From the NCBI GenBank assembly GCA_031275795.1, contig JAISOG010000006.1:1-63239 (forward strand): a DNA stretch of 63,239 nucleotides, in the 5' to 3' direction. The notes under the pieces were generated by a model that saw only the letters and a program-made list of their open reading frames with translations, had not been told where the DNA came from and ran no database searches. This document shows positions 1 to 8,997 of the stretch, one piece after another. The stretch's first letter is position 1; each line of letters begins with the position of its first letter. This DNA is from Candidatus Endomicrobiellum incisitermitis. GTDB lineage: Bacteria > Elusimicrobiota > Endomicrobiia > Endomicrobiales > Endomicrobiaceae. A program made the translations under genes and the position numbers.

Positions 1-156
1 AAAGATAAACATATAAGTAAAATGTTAAAAGAAGCTATGGAACAAATAAGAGGAAATAAGTATTATGAGAAGTATATAAGCACTAATCCAATACTTTTGG
101 CAATAGTGTTTAGTGAAAAGAAAGATATTGGTTGTAGGTTTGAAAGAGTAAATTGA
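1..156 (+). CDS. PD-(D/E)XK nuclease-type protein, C-terminal end (partial)
   Basis: The reading frame is open from the first base to a TGA at 154-156, so only the last 51 residues are inside the window. They contain the block KEAMEQIRGNKYYEKYI and end in FERVN. The protein at the other end of the window (62817-63239, minus strand) has an almost identical tail and also shows the GRIDVV...EMK nuclease core. That places both in the PD-(D/E)XK domain that follows an AAA-ATPase-like domain in a family often present in many copies per genome. The N-terminal part and the catalytic residues of this copy lie outside the window, so it cannot be judged intact. The family's function is not established; transposon-like spread and nuclease activity are inferences. 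Confidence 0.7.
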   Translation, partial: KDKHISKMLKEAMEQIRGNKYYEKYISTNPILLAIVFSEKKDIGCRFERVN

Positions 157-236
157 GTATGAGAGGTGGGCTGGTAAAATATTTAACTAAGGATATTGTA
201 ACATTTCGCAATTGTTTTTGACAAAAATTAACAATG

Positions 237-1136
237 CTAAATGTTTTCTATTGACTCTTCCAAAATTTCTGCCATATCTTTAGGTAAAGGCGCTGTAAAA
301 GTAATTTCTTTTGAAGTTGTTGGATGAGTAAACGTTATATTATAAGCGTGTAACATTTGTCTTGTATACCTTCTACCATTTATTGTATCTGGACCACCAT
401 ATTGAAAGTCTCCTACAACTGGATGATTTATATATTTCATATGACTTCTTATCTGATGAGTTCTACCTGTAATAATCCTTACCTCCAAGAGACTATAACC
501 GTCTTTCCTAGAAATAACTTTAAACTCTGTTATTGCCATCTTTTTTGCCAAAGAATTTACCGATATCAATTTTCTATTCTGTGGCGATCTCCCAAGAGGA
601 GCTTCTATACGACCTCTGTTTTCAACAATTGTTCCTTTTACTACCGCATAATATATTTTTTTTACAGCTCTATTTTGCAATTGTTTAGAAATACTTATTT
701 TAGACTTTTCATTTTTAGCAAAAACTATAAGCCCTGAAGTGTCTTTATCAAGCCTATGAACTAAATAAGGATTATATTTCCCCTTTGAATGAGCAACTAT
801 TGCATTAAGAAGAGTTCCAGAAATATGCCCGTATGATGGATGTACTACAATACCAGGTTGCTTGTTTATTATTACTATATCGTTATCTTCATATACAATA
901 TCAAGTTTTATATTTTCTGGCTCTATTTGAACAATTTTTTCTTTCCCAAATTCAAAAGCAATAATATCGTTATGTTTTAATTTGTAGCTCGGCAAAACAG
1001 GCTTACCATTTACAAAAATTTTCTGTTCTCCTGCAACTTTTTGAAAGTATGAACGCGAATAATCTTTATACACAGAAGCTAAATAAGAGTCCACTCTTTC
1101 TCTTTCAAGCTTTTCGTAGTATAGCTTTTCTTGCAT
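237..1136 (-). CDS. rluD: RluA/RluD-family ribosomal RNA pseudouridine synthase
   Basis: Converts specific uridines of ribosomal RNA to pseudouridine in the cytoplasm; in the RluD subfamily these are in helix 69 of 23S rRNA. An N-terminal S4-like RNA-binding domain (about the first 65 residues) is followed by the catalytic domain with the signature HRLDKDTSG, whose Asp is the expected nucleophile, and later by GRTHQIRSHM. The open frame extends to 1151, but a GGAG lies about 9 bases before the ATG at 1136, so I prefer that start (299 residues). The start lies inside the 3' end of lgt, so the two are probably translationally coupled as the last genes of the ileS-lspA-lgt operon. RluA, RluC and RluD are hard to separate by eye; RluD is favoured by the S4 domain and the length. 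Confidence 0.88.
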   Translation of the reverse strand: MQEKLYYEKLERERVDSYLASVYKDYSRSYFQKVAGEQKIFVNGKPVLPSYKLKHNDIIAFEFGKEKIVQIEPENIKLDIVYEDNDIVIINKQPGIVVHPSYGHISGTLLNAIVAHSKGKYNPYLVHRLDKDTSGLIVFAKNEKSKISISKQLQNRAVKKIYYAVVKGTIVENRGRIEAPLGRSPQNRKLISVNSLAKKMAITEFKVISRKDGYSLLEVRIITGRTHQIRSHMKYINHPVVGDFQYGGPDTINGRRYTRQMLHAYNITFTHPTTSKEITFTAPLPKDMAEILEESIENI

Positions 1137-1875
1137 ATATAAATACTCCAATTATTAACAAAATTATAGATATATTTTGAGAAATTGATAGTCCAAAATA
1201 TTGCATACCTCTATCATCACCTCTAAAACATTCCACTATAAACCTTAAAATAGCGTATAAGATTAAATAAACAGCAAAAACATTTCCAACTTCTCTTTGT
1301 TTTTTTGCATAGAAAAATAATATAAGAAATATACAAAAGTTCCCTAAAGACTCGTAAAGTTGTGTTGGATGTAAATGCTCACCTAAAACTGCCAAAGATT
1401 GTTTATCTTTAAAAACAACAGTCCAAGGCAAGTTAGCTTCTTTACCATAACAACATCCCGCAAAAAAGCATCCTATCCTACCTATAGAATGTCCTAAAGC
1501 AAGAGCTGGAGCAAAAAAATCGCCAAAATATAAAACCTGCATATTTTTAACCTTACAATATATTATTGCAAAAATAGCTACAGCTACAAATCCACCATAA
1601 TATACTAATCCGCCTTGCCAAACTTTAAAAATATCTAAAGGATTATCAATATATTCTTTTATATTTGTAAAAATATAAAAAATCCTAGCACCAACAATAC
1701 CAAAAATTATCAAATATAATAAAAAAGAGTACAGCTCATCTTGAGAAAAAATTTTTGATTTTGATTTATTTAAAGAATAAGAAAGATAATAAATCGAAAC
1801 AATAAAAGCTAAAGCTACAAAAAATCCATATGAAAATATTTTAAAATTACCAAAACTAAAAAGAATTGGGTACAT
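1105..1875 (-). CDS. lgt: Prolipoprotein diacylglyceryl transferase
   Basis: Inner-membrane enzyme that moves a diacylglyceryl group from phosphatidylglycerol to the lipobox cysteine of prolipoproteins, the first step of lipoprotein maturation. The 256-residue protein is strongly hydrophobic with about seven membrane segments. It carries the family signature at residues 129-144 (HSIGRIGCFFAGCCYG), containing the conserved His, Arg and Gly-Cys motif, and a conserved HPTQLYES stretch near residue 170. It follows lspA, the next enzyme in the same pathway, by about 20 bases, and its end overlaps the start of rluD. Length and motifs are normal, so it looks functional. Confidence 0.96.
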   Translation of the reverse strand: MYPILFSFGNFKIFSYGFFVALAFIVSIYYLSYSLNKSKSKIFSQDELYSFLLYLIIFGIVGARIFYIFTNIKEYIDNPLDIFKVWQGGLVYYGGFVAVAIFAIIYCKVKNMQVLYFGDFFAPALALGHSIGRIGCFFAGCCYGKEANLPWTVVFKDKQSLAVLGEHLHPTQLYESLGNFCIFLILFFYAKKQREVGNVFAVYLILYAILRFIVECFRGDDRGMQYFGLSISQNISIILLIIGVFIYARKAILRKA

Positions 1876-1897
1876 AATCTATACCTTCTACTGCCTA

Positions 1898-2353
1898 TTA
1901 CTTAAGTATAAGAATATCAAAAACCAAAATACAAACAGCTATAAAAATGCAAGAATCTGCAACATTAAAAGAAGGCCATCTTAAAGAACCAATCCCAAAA
2001 TCTAAAAAATCCACAACTGCTCCCCTAAATATTCTATCTATAAGATTGCCCACCCCTCCTGAAAGTATAAGACAACACGAATACTGCCATATTTTGTTCA
2101 TTTTATTGCAAGATTTACAAAAAAACATAACCATAAAAGTTAAAGCAATAAATATTATTAAAGAAAATATAAAATTTTGACCTTGGAACATACTAAAAGC
2201 TGTACCTGTATTTCTAATATTTACAATATTAAAAAAATCAAAAAAAGATATTATGTTCACAAAATGACCATAATCAATAAACGTACTCACAAGATACTTT
2301 GTGATTTGATCTATACTAAGTAAAAGTATGCACAAAATAATAGGTTTTTTCAT
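1898..2353 (-). CDS. lspA: Lipoprotein signal peptidase II
   Basis: Membrane aspartyl protease that removes the signal peptide of lipoproteins after Lgt has acted. With the ATG at 2353 the protein has 151 residues and four hydrophobic segments. The two catalytic aspartates are visible as GNLIDR (Asp106) and FNVADS (Asp133), and the NTGTAFS block near residue 50 is typical. The open frame continues upstream to 2371 inside ileS, but the ATG at 2353 forms an ATGA overlap with the ileS stop and has a GAG about 9 bases before it, so I take it as the start. Coupling to ileS is common in bacteria. Confidence 0.96.
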   Translation of the reverse strand: MKKPIILCILLLSIDQITKYLVSTFIDYGHFVNIISFFDFFNIVNIRNTGTAFSMFQGQNFIFSLIIFIALTFMVMFFCKSCNKMNKIWQYSCCLILSGGVGNLIDRIFRGAVVDFLDFGIGSLRWPSFNVADSCIFIAVCILVFDILILK

Positions 2354-5136
2354 TTTATTAACTCTAAACATCTAGGACACAAATCTTCAATTACATTATT
2401 TATATGCCTCCAACATCTTGCACATTTTTCATACTCTGACTTTTTTGCTTTTACAACTAACTCGTCTTCACTATTTGATTGTTTAAGGCTTATATCCCAA
2501 CTACCTAAAACTAAACTCACAAGATTTTTATCTTTAAAAAAATCTAAATATTTTTTACCATAAGTTATGTCTAAAGCAGCCTCTAAATTTGAACCTATAA
2601 TTTTATCTTGTCTTAACTTTTCATAAACAGACAAAACTTCCCTTCTTACGTCAAGAATTTTATTCCATTTATCCAATATTTCAGCCTGAAGAATAAATTT
2701 ACTATTCTCTACAGGAAAATCTGAAAGAAAAACCGACTCAGGCAAAGAAGAATCTATTTTTTTTAGTTCTTTAAAAGCTTCTTCACAAGTAAAAGATAGA
2801 ATAGGAGCCACTAGACTTATTATAACAGAACATATTATAAACATAGCAGACTGTGCACTTATTCTTTCTATACTATCTTTTTTATTACAATATAAAACAT
2901 CTTTAAGAACGTCTAAATAAAATCCACTTAAAAAGATAGTACAAAAATTATTAATTGCTGTAGCTGCTTTATGAAACTCATAAGTTTCATAAGAAGACGA
3001 AACTACAGAAATCAAATGTTGTAACTTACTAAGAGCGTATGTGTCTATTTCTTGCATATCTTTAAATGCCAAAGATTTATCTAACTTGAAATCTCCTAAA
3101 TTTCCAAGCAAAAATCTTAAAGTATTTCTAACTTTTCTATAACTATCACTTAACCCTTTTATAATCTCATCAGATATTCTAATATCTTCCTTATAATCAC
3201 TTGAAGCTATCCATAAACGTACAACATCTGCACCATATTTATTTATTAATTGTTCACTAGAAACAACATTACCTATAGACTTAGACATTTTTTTACCTTG
3301 TCCGTCTACAGTAAAACCATTTGTTAAAACATTTCTATAAGGAGCAAAGCCTTTAAGAGCAACCGATGGGATCATAGACGTTTGAAACCAGCCACGATGT
3401 TGATCGCTACCTTCAAGATATAAATCTGCAGGAAACTCCAAATCTTTATAATTTCCACTTGATAAAACAGCTTCATAAGAAACGCCTGCATCAAACCAAA
3501 CGTCAAGAATATCTTGTTCTTTTTTAAATGCAGAAGAACTACAAACAGGACATTTTGCATTTATACCACTTAAAAGTTCTTCTTCAGACATTTCAAACCA
3601 TGAATCTGACCCTTTTTGTCCAAAAAGAGTTGATACTTTATTTATAACTTTAGGATCAACAAGTGGTTCTCCACATTCCTTACAATAAAAGACCGGAATT
3701 GGCACTCCCCATAAACGTTGACGACTTAAACACCAATCAGGACGACTATCCAACATAGAACTAATTCTATTTTCACTATATTTTGGCATCCAATTTACAT
3801 CTTTAACACAGTCCAACAACTTCTTTCTCAACTCATTGTGATCTACAGACAAAAACCATTGAGGAGTAGCTCTAAAAATTATTGGCTTCTTACATCTCCA
3901 ACAGTGAGGATAAGAATGTTCCATTTTAACTTTTGCAAGAATTTTACCCTCTTTTTCAAGCTTTTCAATAATTATTGGATTAGCTTTAAAAATATGAATG
4001 TTTTCTAATTCTGGAACTTCCTTCGTATACAATCCTTTACCGTTAATAGGAGACAAAATTTCTAAACCATATTCTAATCCTGCGTGATAATCTTCTGGAC
4101 CATGCCCAGGAGCAATATGCACTATACCAGTACCATCTTCCATACTTACAAATTCTGCAACAATACCTTGAGATTGTCTATATTCAAGCAAAGGATTTTG
4201 GCATTTTATATTCACAAAATCAATCCCTTTAGATTCCATAAGTATTTTATAATCAACTGCTTCTATTTTATTTTTAACATTTTCTATTAACGCTTTTGCA
4301 ACTATAAGATTTTCATCTCTACCATCTTGCATTTTATAAACAACTGCTGCATATTCAGACTTTTCACTAAAAGCTAAAGCAACATTTGAGGGAAGCGTCC
4401 AAGGTGTTGTTGTCCAAATCAAAACAGAAAAGCCTCTTAACAAAGACTCTCTTGTCTTAAGGATATCTGAAACAGACACAACTTTAAATTTTACAAAAAT
4501 AGAATCTGAAGAATGATCAGCATATTCAACTTCTGCCTCAGCTATAGCTGTTTCACATGTAGGGCACCAATACACAGGCTTTTTTCTTCTGTAAATAAAA
4601 CCTTTTTCTACTAAATCTCCAAAAACTTTAACTATAGAAGACTCATACTTTGGATCTAAAGTTAGGTATGGATTGTCCCAATCTGCAAGAATACCAAGTC
4701 TTTGAAATTCTACTTTTTGTATCTTAACAAACTTTTTTGCAAAATCTGCAGCTTGTTTTCTAAAAGTTAGTTTATCAACTTTATTTTTGTCAGTATTAAG
4801 CTCTTTTAAAGCAAGTTGCTCTATTGGGAGTCCATGGCAATCCCATCCCGGAGTAAATGGTACATAATTGCCTGACATAGAACGATACTTAATTACAAAA
4901 TCTTTTAACACCTTATTAAGAGCTGTGCCTATATGTATATGAGCATTTGCATATGGAGGTCCATCATGAAAAATAAATTTTTCTTTATTTTTATTTTTTA
5001 TGCAAAGTTTTTCATAAAGTTTATTCTCATTCCATTCTTTCACAAAAAAAGGTTCCCTTTGAGATAGATTTGCCTTCATTTGAAAATCTGTCTTGGGAAG
5101 ATTCACAGTTTTTGAATAATCTTTTTGCTCTGACAT
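2350..5136 (-). CDS. ileS: Isoleucyl-tRNA synthetase
   Basis: Class I aminoacyl-tRNA synthetase that charges tRNA-Ile in the cytoplasm. The 928-residue protein has the ATP-binding signature PPYANAHIHIGTAL at about residues 60-73 (HIGT in place of HIGH) and the KMSKS loop at residues 616-620. Between them lies the editing domain with TTTPWTLPSN and GTGIVHIAPGHG. The C-terminus carries a zinc-binding pair of CxxC motifs (CARCW and CPRCL), the bacterial-type layout. It sits between yggU and lspA in a seven-gene minus-strand operon. No damage is visible. Confidence 0.98.
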   Translation of the reverse strand: MSEQKDYSKTVNLPKTDFQMKANLSQREPFFVKEWNENKLYEKLCIKNKNKEKFIFHDGPPYANAHIHIGTALNKVLKDFVIKYRSMSGNYVPFTPGWDCHGLPIEQLALKELNTDKNKVDKLTFRKQAADFAKKFVKIQKVEFQRLGILADWDNPYLTLDPKYESSIVKVFGDLVEKGFIYRRKKPVYWCPTCETAIAEAEVEYADHSSDSIFVKFKVVSVSDILKTRESLLRGFSVLIWTTTPWTLPSNVALAFSEKSEYAAVVYKMQDGRDENLIVAKALIENVKNKIEAVDYKILMESKGIDFVNIKCQNPLLEYRQSQGIVAEFVSMEDGTGIVHIAPGHGPEDYHAGLEYGLEILSPINGKGLYTKEVPELENIHIFKANPIIIEKLEKEGKILAKVKMEHSYPHCWRCKKPIIFRATPQWFLSVDHNELRKKLLDCVKDVNWMPKYSENRISSMLDSRPDWCLSRQRLWGVPIPVFYCKECGEPLVDPKVINKVSTLFGQKGSDSWFEMSEEELLSGINAKCPVCSSSAFKKEQDILDVWFDAGVSYEAVLSSGNYKDLEFPADLYLEGSDQHRGWFQTSMIPSVALKGFAPYRNVLTNGFTVDGQGKKMSKSIGNVVSSEQLINKYGADVVRLWIASSDYKEDIRISDEIIKGLSDSYRKVRNTLRFLLGNLGDFKLDKSLAFKDMQEIDTYALSKLQHLISVVSSSYETYEFHKAATAINNFCTIFLSGFYLDVLKDVLYCNKKDSIERISAQSAMFIICSVIISLVAPILSFTCEEAFKELKKIDSSLPESVFLSDFPVENSKFILQAEILDKWNKILDVRREVLSVYEKLRQDKIIGSNLEAALDITYGKKYLDFFKDKNLVSLVLGSWDISLKQSNSEDELVVKAKKSEYEKCARCWRHINNVIEDLCPRCLELIK

Positions 5137-5162
5137 TTTTTATCCTTAAAATTCATATTAAA

Positions 5163-5426
5163 TTATGGTATTGTATCTAAAACTTCATTTAACTCTTCTT
5201 CTGAACGGCCTATGATTTCAATAGTCTTTTCTCTTCCACGTTCGCCTTTTCTTAAAAAAATCATTGACCTTTTCACATCAAAAAAATCTGCTAAAAAACC
5301 ACAAAGCTCCTCATTTGCTCTCCCGTCAACAATAGGAGCTGCAACTTTTACTCTTAAAATAGAACCTACTCTACTTATCACTTCGTTCCTTTTTGAGTTA
5401 GGGATAACTCTTACCTTTATAATCAT
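5163..5426 (-). CDS. YggU family (DUF167) protein
   Basis: An 87-residue protein of the YggU/DUF167 family. The family block PIVDGRANEELCGFLADFF near the middle and the basic RKGERGREKTIEI that follows are typical. The biochemical role of the family is unknown. It is very often encoded beside yggS and proC, as here, where it is 15 bases downstream of proC and 26 bases upstream of ileS. Length is normal for the family. I see no reason to doubt that it is expressed as part of this operon. Confidence 0.85.
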   Translation of the reverse strand: MIIKVRVIPNSKRNEVISRVGSILRVKVAAPIVDGRANEELCGFLADFFDVKRSMIFLRKGERGREKTIEIIGRSEEELNEVLDTIP

Positions 5427-5441
5427 TACAATTTCCCTCCA

Positions 5442-6254
5442 TTACTTACTAAGTTCTTTTGACCTTTTCATCGCTTCAAGCATAGCATTATAAACTATAC
5501 CTGAAAGATTTTGAGATTCAAAATATTTTAAAGCAGCTGCTGTTGTGCCTTTTTGAGATTTAACTCTCTCTTTTAAAGCTACTGCAGATTCATTTGTTAT
5601 ATCTAACATTTTACCAGAACCATAAACTGTTTGTACTGCAAAACTTTTTGCCATTTCTTTACTCAAACCTAACTTAAAAGCAGCTTCTTGTAAAAGCTCA
5701 CAAAAATAAAATATATAAGCAGGACCAGAGCCTGATAATGCTGTTATAATATCAAATTTCTCTTCGTCAAGAATTTCTGCTTTACCTATAGAAACAAACA
5801 AATTTTTTGCTCTTTGCAGTTGCTCACCTGAAACAAATCTACCCTTACATAAAGCAGTAGCCCCACATCGCACTAAAGCCGGTGTATTAGGCATAGCCCT
5901 AATAACTGCAACATCTTTTTTTATATTCTCTTCAATAAATCTTGTGGTTATTCCAGCAGCTATTGAAATAATAATTGTATTCTTTTTTACAAAATTTCTT
6001 ATTTCATCAAAAACTTTCAACATGTTTTGAGGTTTTACAGAAAGAAAAATAATATCAGCATCTATTAAAGCTTCCCCTTTATCTTCTGCTATAGATACAC
6101 CAAACTTTTGTTGAAGATTTAAAACTTTCTCATTTACAATATCATTACAAATAATGTTTTGAGCTTTTACAAGCTTGGTTTCTAAAAGACCACTGATAAT
6201 GGCTTGGGCCATATTACCTGAACCAATAAAAAAAAGTTTTTTACTTATTTCCAT
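5442..6254 (-). CDS. proC: Pyrroline-5-carboxylate reductase
   Basis: Catalyses the last step of proline synthesis, the NAD(P)H-dependent reduction of 1-pyrroline-5-carboxylate. The Rossmann motif GSGNMAQAI lies about ten residues from the start, and the signature near the C-terminal half includes LSGSGPAYIF and the TAAALKYFE region. The frame is open to 6284, but the ATG at 6254 follows GGAGAAAGAGACT and gives a normal 270-residue protein, so I use it. It overlaps the last 14 bases of yggS in another frame, which suggests coupling. Confidence 0.95.
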   Translation of the reverse strand: MEISKKLFFIGSGNMAQAIISGLLETKLVKAQNIICNDIVNEKVLNLQQKFGVSIAEDKGEALIDADIIFLSVKPQNMLKVFDEIRNFVKKNTIIISIAAGITTRFIEENIKKDVAVIRAMPNTPALVRCGATALCKGRFVSGEQLQRAKNLFVSIGKAEILDEEKFDIITALSGSGPAYIFYFCELLQEAAFKLGLSKEMAKSFAVQTVYGSGKMLDITNESAVALKERVKSQKGTTAAALKYFESQNLSGIVYNAMLEAMKRSKELSK

Positions 6255-6936
6255 AGTCTCTTTCTCCAAATATTGCTGAACCAATTCTAACCATTGTTGA
6301 ACCCTCTTCTATAGCAATCTTGTAGTCTCTAGACATGCCTATAGAAAGAATATTAAAATCGTTATCAGCAAAAAAATTTTTTATATCTTTAAATAAATTA
6401 TATATTTGTTTAAAATACGGTCTTGAATCACAAGGATTATCACTGTAAGGTGCTATAAGCATAAGCCCCTTAATGTTAACGTTAGAAAGATTCCTACAGT
6501 CATTATAAAAATCCACAACAAAATCTGGATTAATGCCAGTTTTAGAAATCTCTTTAGAAACTTTTACTTCTATAAGACAATCTTGAATTTTACTAATATC
6601 TTTGGCATGATGATTTATATTATAAGCAAGTTTAACACTATCTAAAGACTGTATCAAATCAAATGTTTCTACAGCTTTTTTTACTTTATTGGACTGTAAA
6701 TGCCCAATAAAATGTTTAGTCACTCCAATAAGGGGATCTCCAATTTGGTCAAATTTAGCAATTGCTTCTTGAACTTTGCTCTCACCTATATGTTTAATTC
6801 CACATTTTAGTGCTTCTAAAACAAAAGGATACGTAAAAGTTTTTGTTACTGCAACTAAGTCAACAGTACCAGCAACGTTTTCTAACAAATTTATAGTATT
6901 ATTAATACTTTTTATATTTTGGCAAATATGTTTCAT
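6241..6936 (-). CDS. yggS: YggS/PROSC-family pyridoxal phosphate homeostasis protein
   Basis: PLP-binding, fold-type III barrel protein that keeps free pyridoxal phosphate balanced and has no known catalytic activity. The PLP lysine is Lys32 in VAVTKTF. The phosphate-binding end is recognisable as GMSRDYKIAIEEGSTMVRIG followed by FGER. At 231 residues it is full length. It is the first gene of the minus-strand operon that continues into proC, yggU and ileS, a conserved neighbourhood. A TACAAT with a TGC extension lies about 20-30 bases upstream and may be its promoter. Confidence 0.94.
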   Translation of the reverse strand: MKHICQNIKSINNTINLLENVAGTVDLVAVTKTFTYPFVLEALKCGIKHIGESKVQEAIAKFDQIGDPLIGVTKHFIGHLQSNKVKKAVETFDLIQSLDSVKLAYNINHHAKDISKIQDCLIEVKVSKEISKTGINPDFVVDFYNDCRNLSNVNIKGLMLIAPYSDNPCDSRPYFKQIYNLFKDIKNFFADNDFNILSIGMSRDYKIAIEEGSTMVRIGSAIFGERDYGNK

Positions 6937-6956
6937 TTTTTATTTATTTTGTTTAT

Positions 6957-6965
6957 ATTGTAGCA
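6957..6965 (-). promoter_or_regulatory. Candidate extended -10 promoter for the yggS-ileS operon
   Basis: On the minus strand the sequence reads TGCTACAAT, an extended -10 element, about 20 bases before the yggS start codon. No convincing -35 hexamer is present at the right distance, which is tolerated for extended -10 promoters. The assignment rests on sequence match only. Confidence 0.35.
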
Positions 6966-7064
6966 TATTTTCAAACAAATCGTTTTCTTAAGCACTATAA
7001 CACTTGTTTTCTATATCCAAACATTACAAATTTTTTATTAAATTATTATTTTTTAAATATTTTT

Positions 7065-7094
7065 TTGAATTATAGTGTATTTATTTAGTAATAT
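7065..7094 (+). promoter_or_regulatory. Candidate sigma-70 promoter of the Kef-type antiporter gene
   Basis: TTGAAT at 7065-7070 and TAATAT at 7089-7094 are separated by 18 bases, about 45 bases before the ATG at 7138. The surrounding 200 bases between the divergent yggS and antiporter genes are extremely AT-rich, so chance matches are easy. Confidence 0.4.
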
Positions 7095-7137
7095 ATGCTC
7101 ATATTAAAATATACTGAAAAAATATAGGTAGATTAAA

Positions 7138-8904
7138 ATGCACGATTATCAACTATTGCAAATAATGGCAGTTGGTTTTACTCTTTCTTTAACATTTGGT
7201 TTTATAACACAAAAACTGGGACTTTCTTCTATTGTGGGATATCTTCTTGCAGGATTTTTGATAGGGCCTTCATCTCCAGGCTTTGTTGCAGACTATAGTC
7301 TAGCATTTCAACTTTCAGAAGCTGGCGTTATACTTTTGATGTTTGGAGTAGGCTTGCATTTTAAAACAGATGATCTTTTTGCAGTTAAAGGTGTCGCTAT
7401 ACCTGGAGCTATAATACAAAGCACTGTTGCTACAATCTTTGGAGTTTTCCTTGGTACACTGCTTGGAATTGACTTTAAATCTGCATTAATTTTAGGATTA
7501 GGACTTGCCGTAGCAAGTACTGTCGTGCTTTTAAGAGTCTTGGAAGACAACGATGTTTTAAATACAGTTCATGGCCATGTAGCTGTTGGCTGGCTTGTTG
7601 TAGAAGATATTTTGACTATAGTAATTTTAGTCGTACTTCCTAGTCTTTCTGTAGTACTTTCAAATTCTCACACAGCATCTTTAGGAACAATAGAAATATT
7701 TAAAGCTATAGGAATCGCCTTAATAAGAATAATTTTATTATGGTTATTAGTTATAAAAGGTGGCGAACGGGTTGTGCCTTGGTTTTTGTCAAAAATAGTT
7801 AAAACACGTTCTCAAGAACTTTTCACTTTAGCTGTTTTAGTTATAGCTTTTGTAACTGCAGTCATTGCAGCGTTTGTGTTTCAAACTTCATTTGCTTTAG
7901 GTGCATTTTTAGGAGGGATGGTCGTAGGTAAAAGCAAAGTAAGTCACCAAGCAGGAGCAGATATTTTACCATTAAGAGACGCTTTTGCAGTTTTGTTTTT
8001 TCTGTCAGTTGGAATGCTTTTTGACTGGAAATTTATTATCGAGTATCCATTACTTGTATATACTTGTTTACTTGTAGTTTTATTAATTAAACCTTTAACA
8101 GCGTTGGTTGTTGTCTCTATTTTAGGATACTCTACAAGAACAGCACTTACTGTAGCTGCAGGACTGGCACAAGTTGGAGAATTCTCTTTTATATTAGCAC
8201 AAGAAGCTAAACGTTTAGATCTTGTTGGTGATCTAGTCTACAATTCTATAGTTATATGCGCTATCGTATCTATAACTTTAAACCCCTCAATATTCAAAAA
8301 AATACCTTCTTTTGAAAGATTTTTACGCTCAAAAAGCAAAATATGGAAAATATTAAATTCTTCAGTAAACAAGAAATGTAATAAAGTTAACGAAATAGCA
8401 AAAAATTTACTTCCTACAGAAGAATTTCTTTCTGAAAAAGTTGCCATAGTTATAGGATATGGACCAACAGGCAAAGAAGTTACTCAAGCCTTAATAAAAC
8501 AAGGAATAAAACCTGTTATAATAGAAATAAATATAGATACTGTAAATTCATTAAGTTCCCAGGGACAAGCTGTAATATATGGAAATTCAACAAGAAAAGA
8601 TATTTTAATTGCCGCCGGCATAAAAAAGGCAAATTACCTAATAATCACTGTTCCTTCTTTAAATATAACATTAGAAACAGCATCTTTAGCTTCTTCACTA
8701 AATCCTAAAACCCGCATTATTGTTAGAGCTCGTTTCTTAGATCACAAAGAAAATCTTAAACAGCTTGGCATTTCTGCAATCGCCTTTGAAGAAGAGGAAG
8801 TAGCAAAAGCTTTAACTTCTTTAGTTTTAGACGACTTAGAACAACAAAGCTTACTTGCCGCTGCTTCAGAAATAGCGTCTCAAACAGCTCAAGAAAATAA
8901 TTAA
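7138..8904 (+). CDS. Kef-type cation/proton antiporter with TrkA-N domain
   Basis: Inner-membrane monovalent cation/proton antiporter of the CPA2 (Kef/RosB/YbaL) group, expected to exchange K+ or Na+ for protons. Residues 1 to about 385 form some twelve membrane segments, including the conserved VGYLLAGFLIGP at the start and ALGAFLGGMVVGKS in the middle. After a basic linker, a cytoplasmic RCK/TrkA-N Rossmann domain follows, with GYGPTG at about residues 440-445, where NAD(H) or another nucleotide would regulate the channel. At 588 residues it is full length. It stands alone, divergent from yggS and convergent with rpoD. Substrate cannot be decided from sequence. Confidence 0.88.
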   Translation: MHDYQLLQIMAVGFTLSLTFGFITQKLGLSSIVGYLLAGFLIGPSSPGFVADYSLAFQLSEAGVILLMFGVGLHFKTDDLFAVKGVAIPGAIIQSTVATIFGVFLGTLLGIDFKSALILGLGLAVASTVVLLRVLEDNDVLNTVHGHVAVGWLVVEDILTIVILVVLPSLSVVLSNSHTASLGTIEIFKAIGIALIRIILLWLLVIKGGERVVPWFLSKIVKTRSQELFTLAVLVIAFVTAVIAAFVFQTSFALGAFLGGMVVGKSKVSHQAGADILPLRDAFAVLFFLSVGMLFDWKFIIEYPLLVYTCLLVVLLIKPLTALVVVSILGYSTRTALTVAAGLAQVGEFSFILAQEAKRLDLVGDLVYNSIVICAIVSITLNPSIFKKIPSFERFLRSKSKIWKILNSSVNKKCNKVNEIAKNLLPTEEFLSEKVAIVIGYGPTGKEVTQALIKQGIKPVIIEINIDTVNSLSSQGQAVIYGNSTRKDILIAAGIKKANYLIITVPSLNITLETASLASSLNPKTRIIVRARFLDHKENLKQLGISAIAFEEEEVAKALTSLVLDDLEQQSLLAAASEIASQTAQENN

Positions 8905-8997
8905 GCTTTTATGGGAACTCTTCAAGTCAGATTTTAATCACTTTTTTTTCTATTTAATGTATACACCTGGCGCTTTGGAATGTGACAAGTTGTAATG

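Noticed and set aside
8905-8997. A terminator between the Kef-type gene and rpoD
   Set aside because: There is a run of T at 8942-8949 but no stem of useful length in front of it on either strand.
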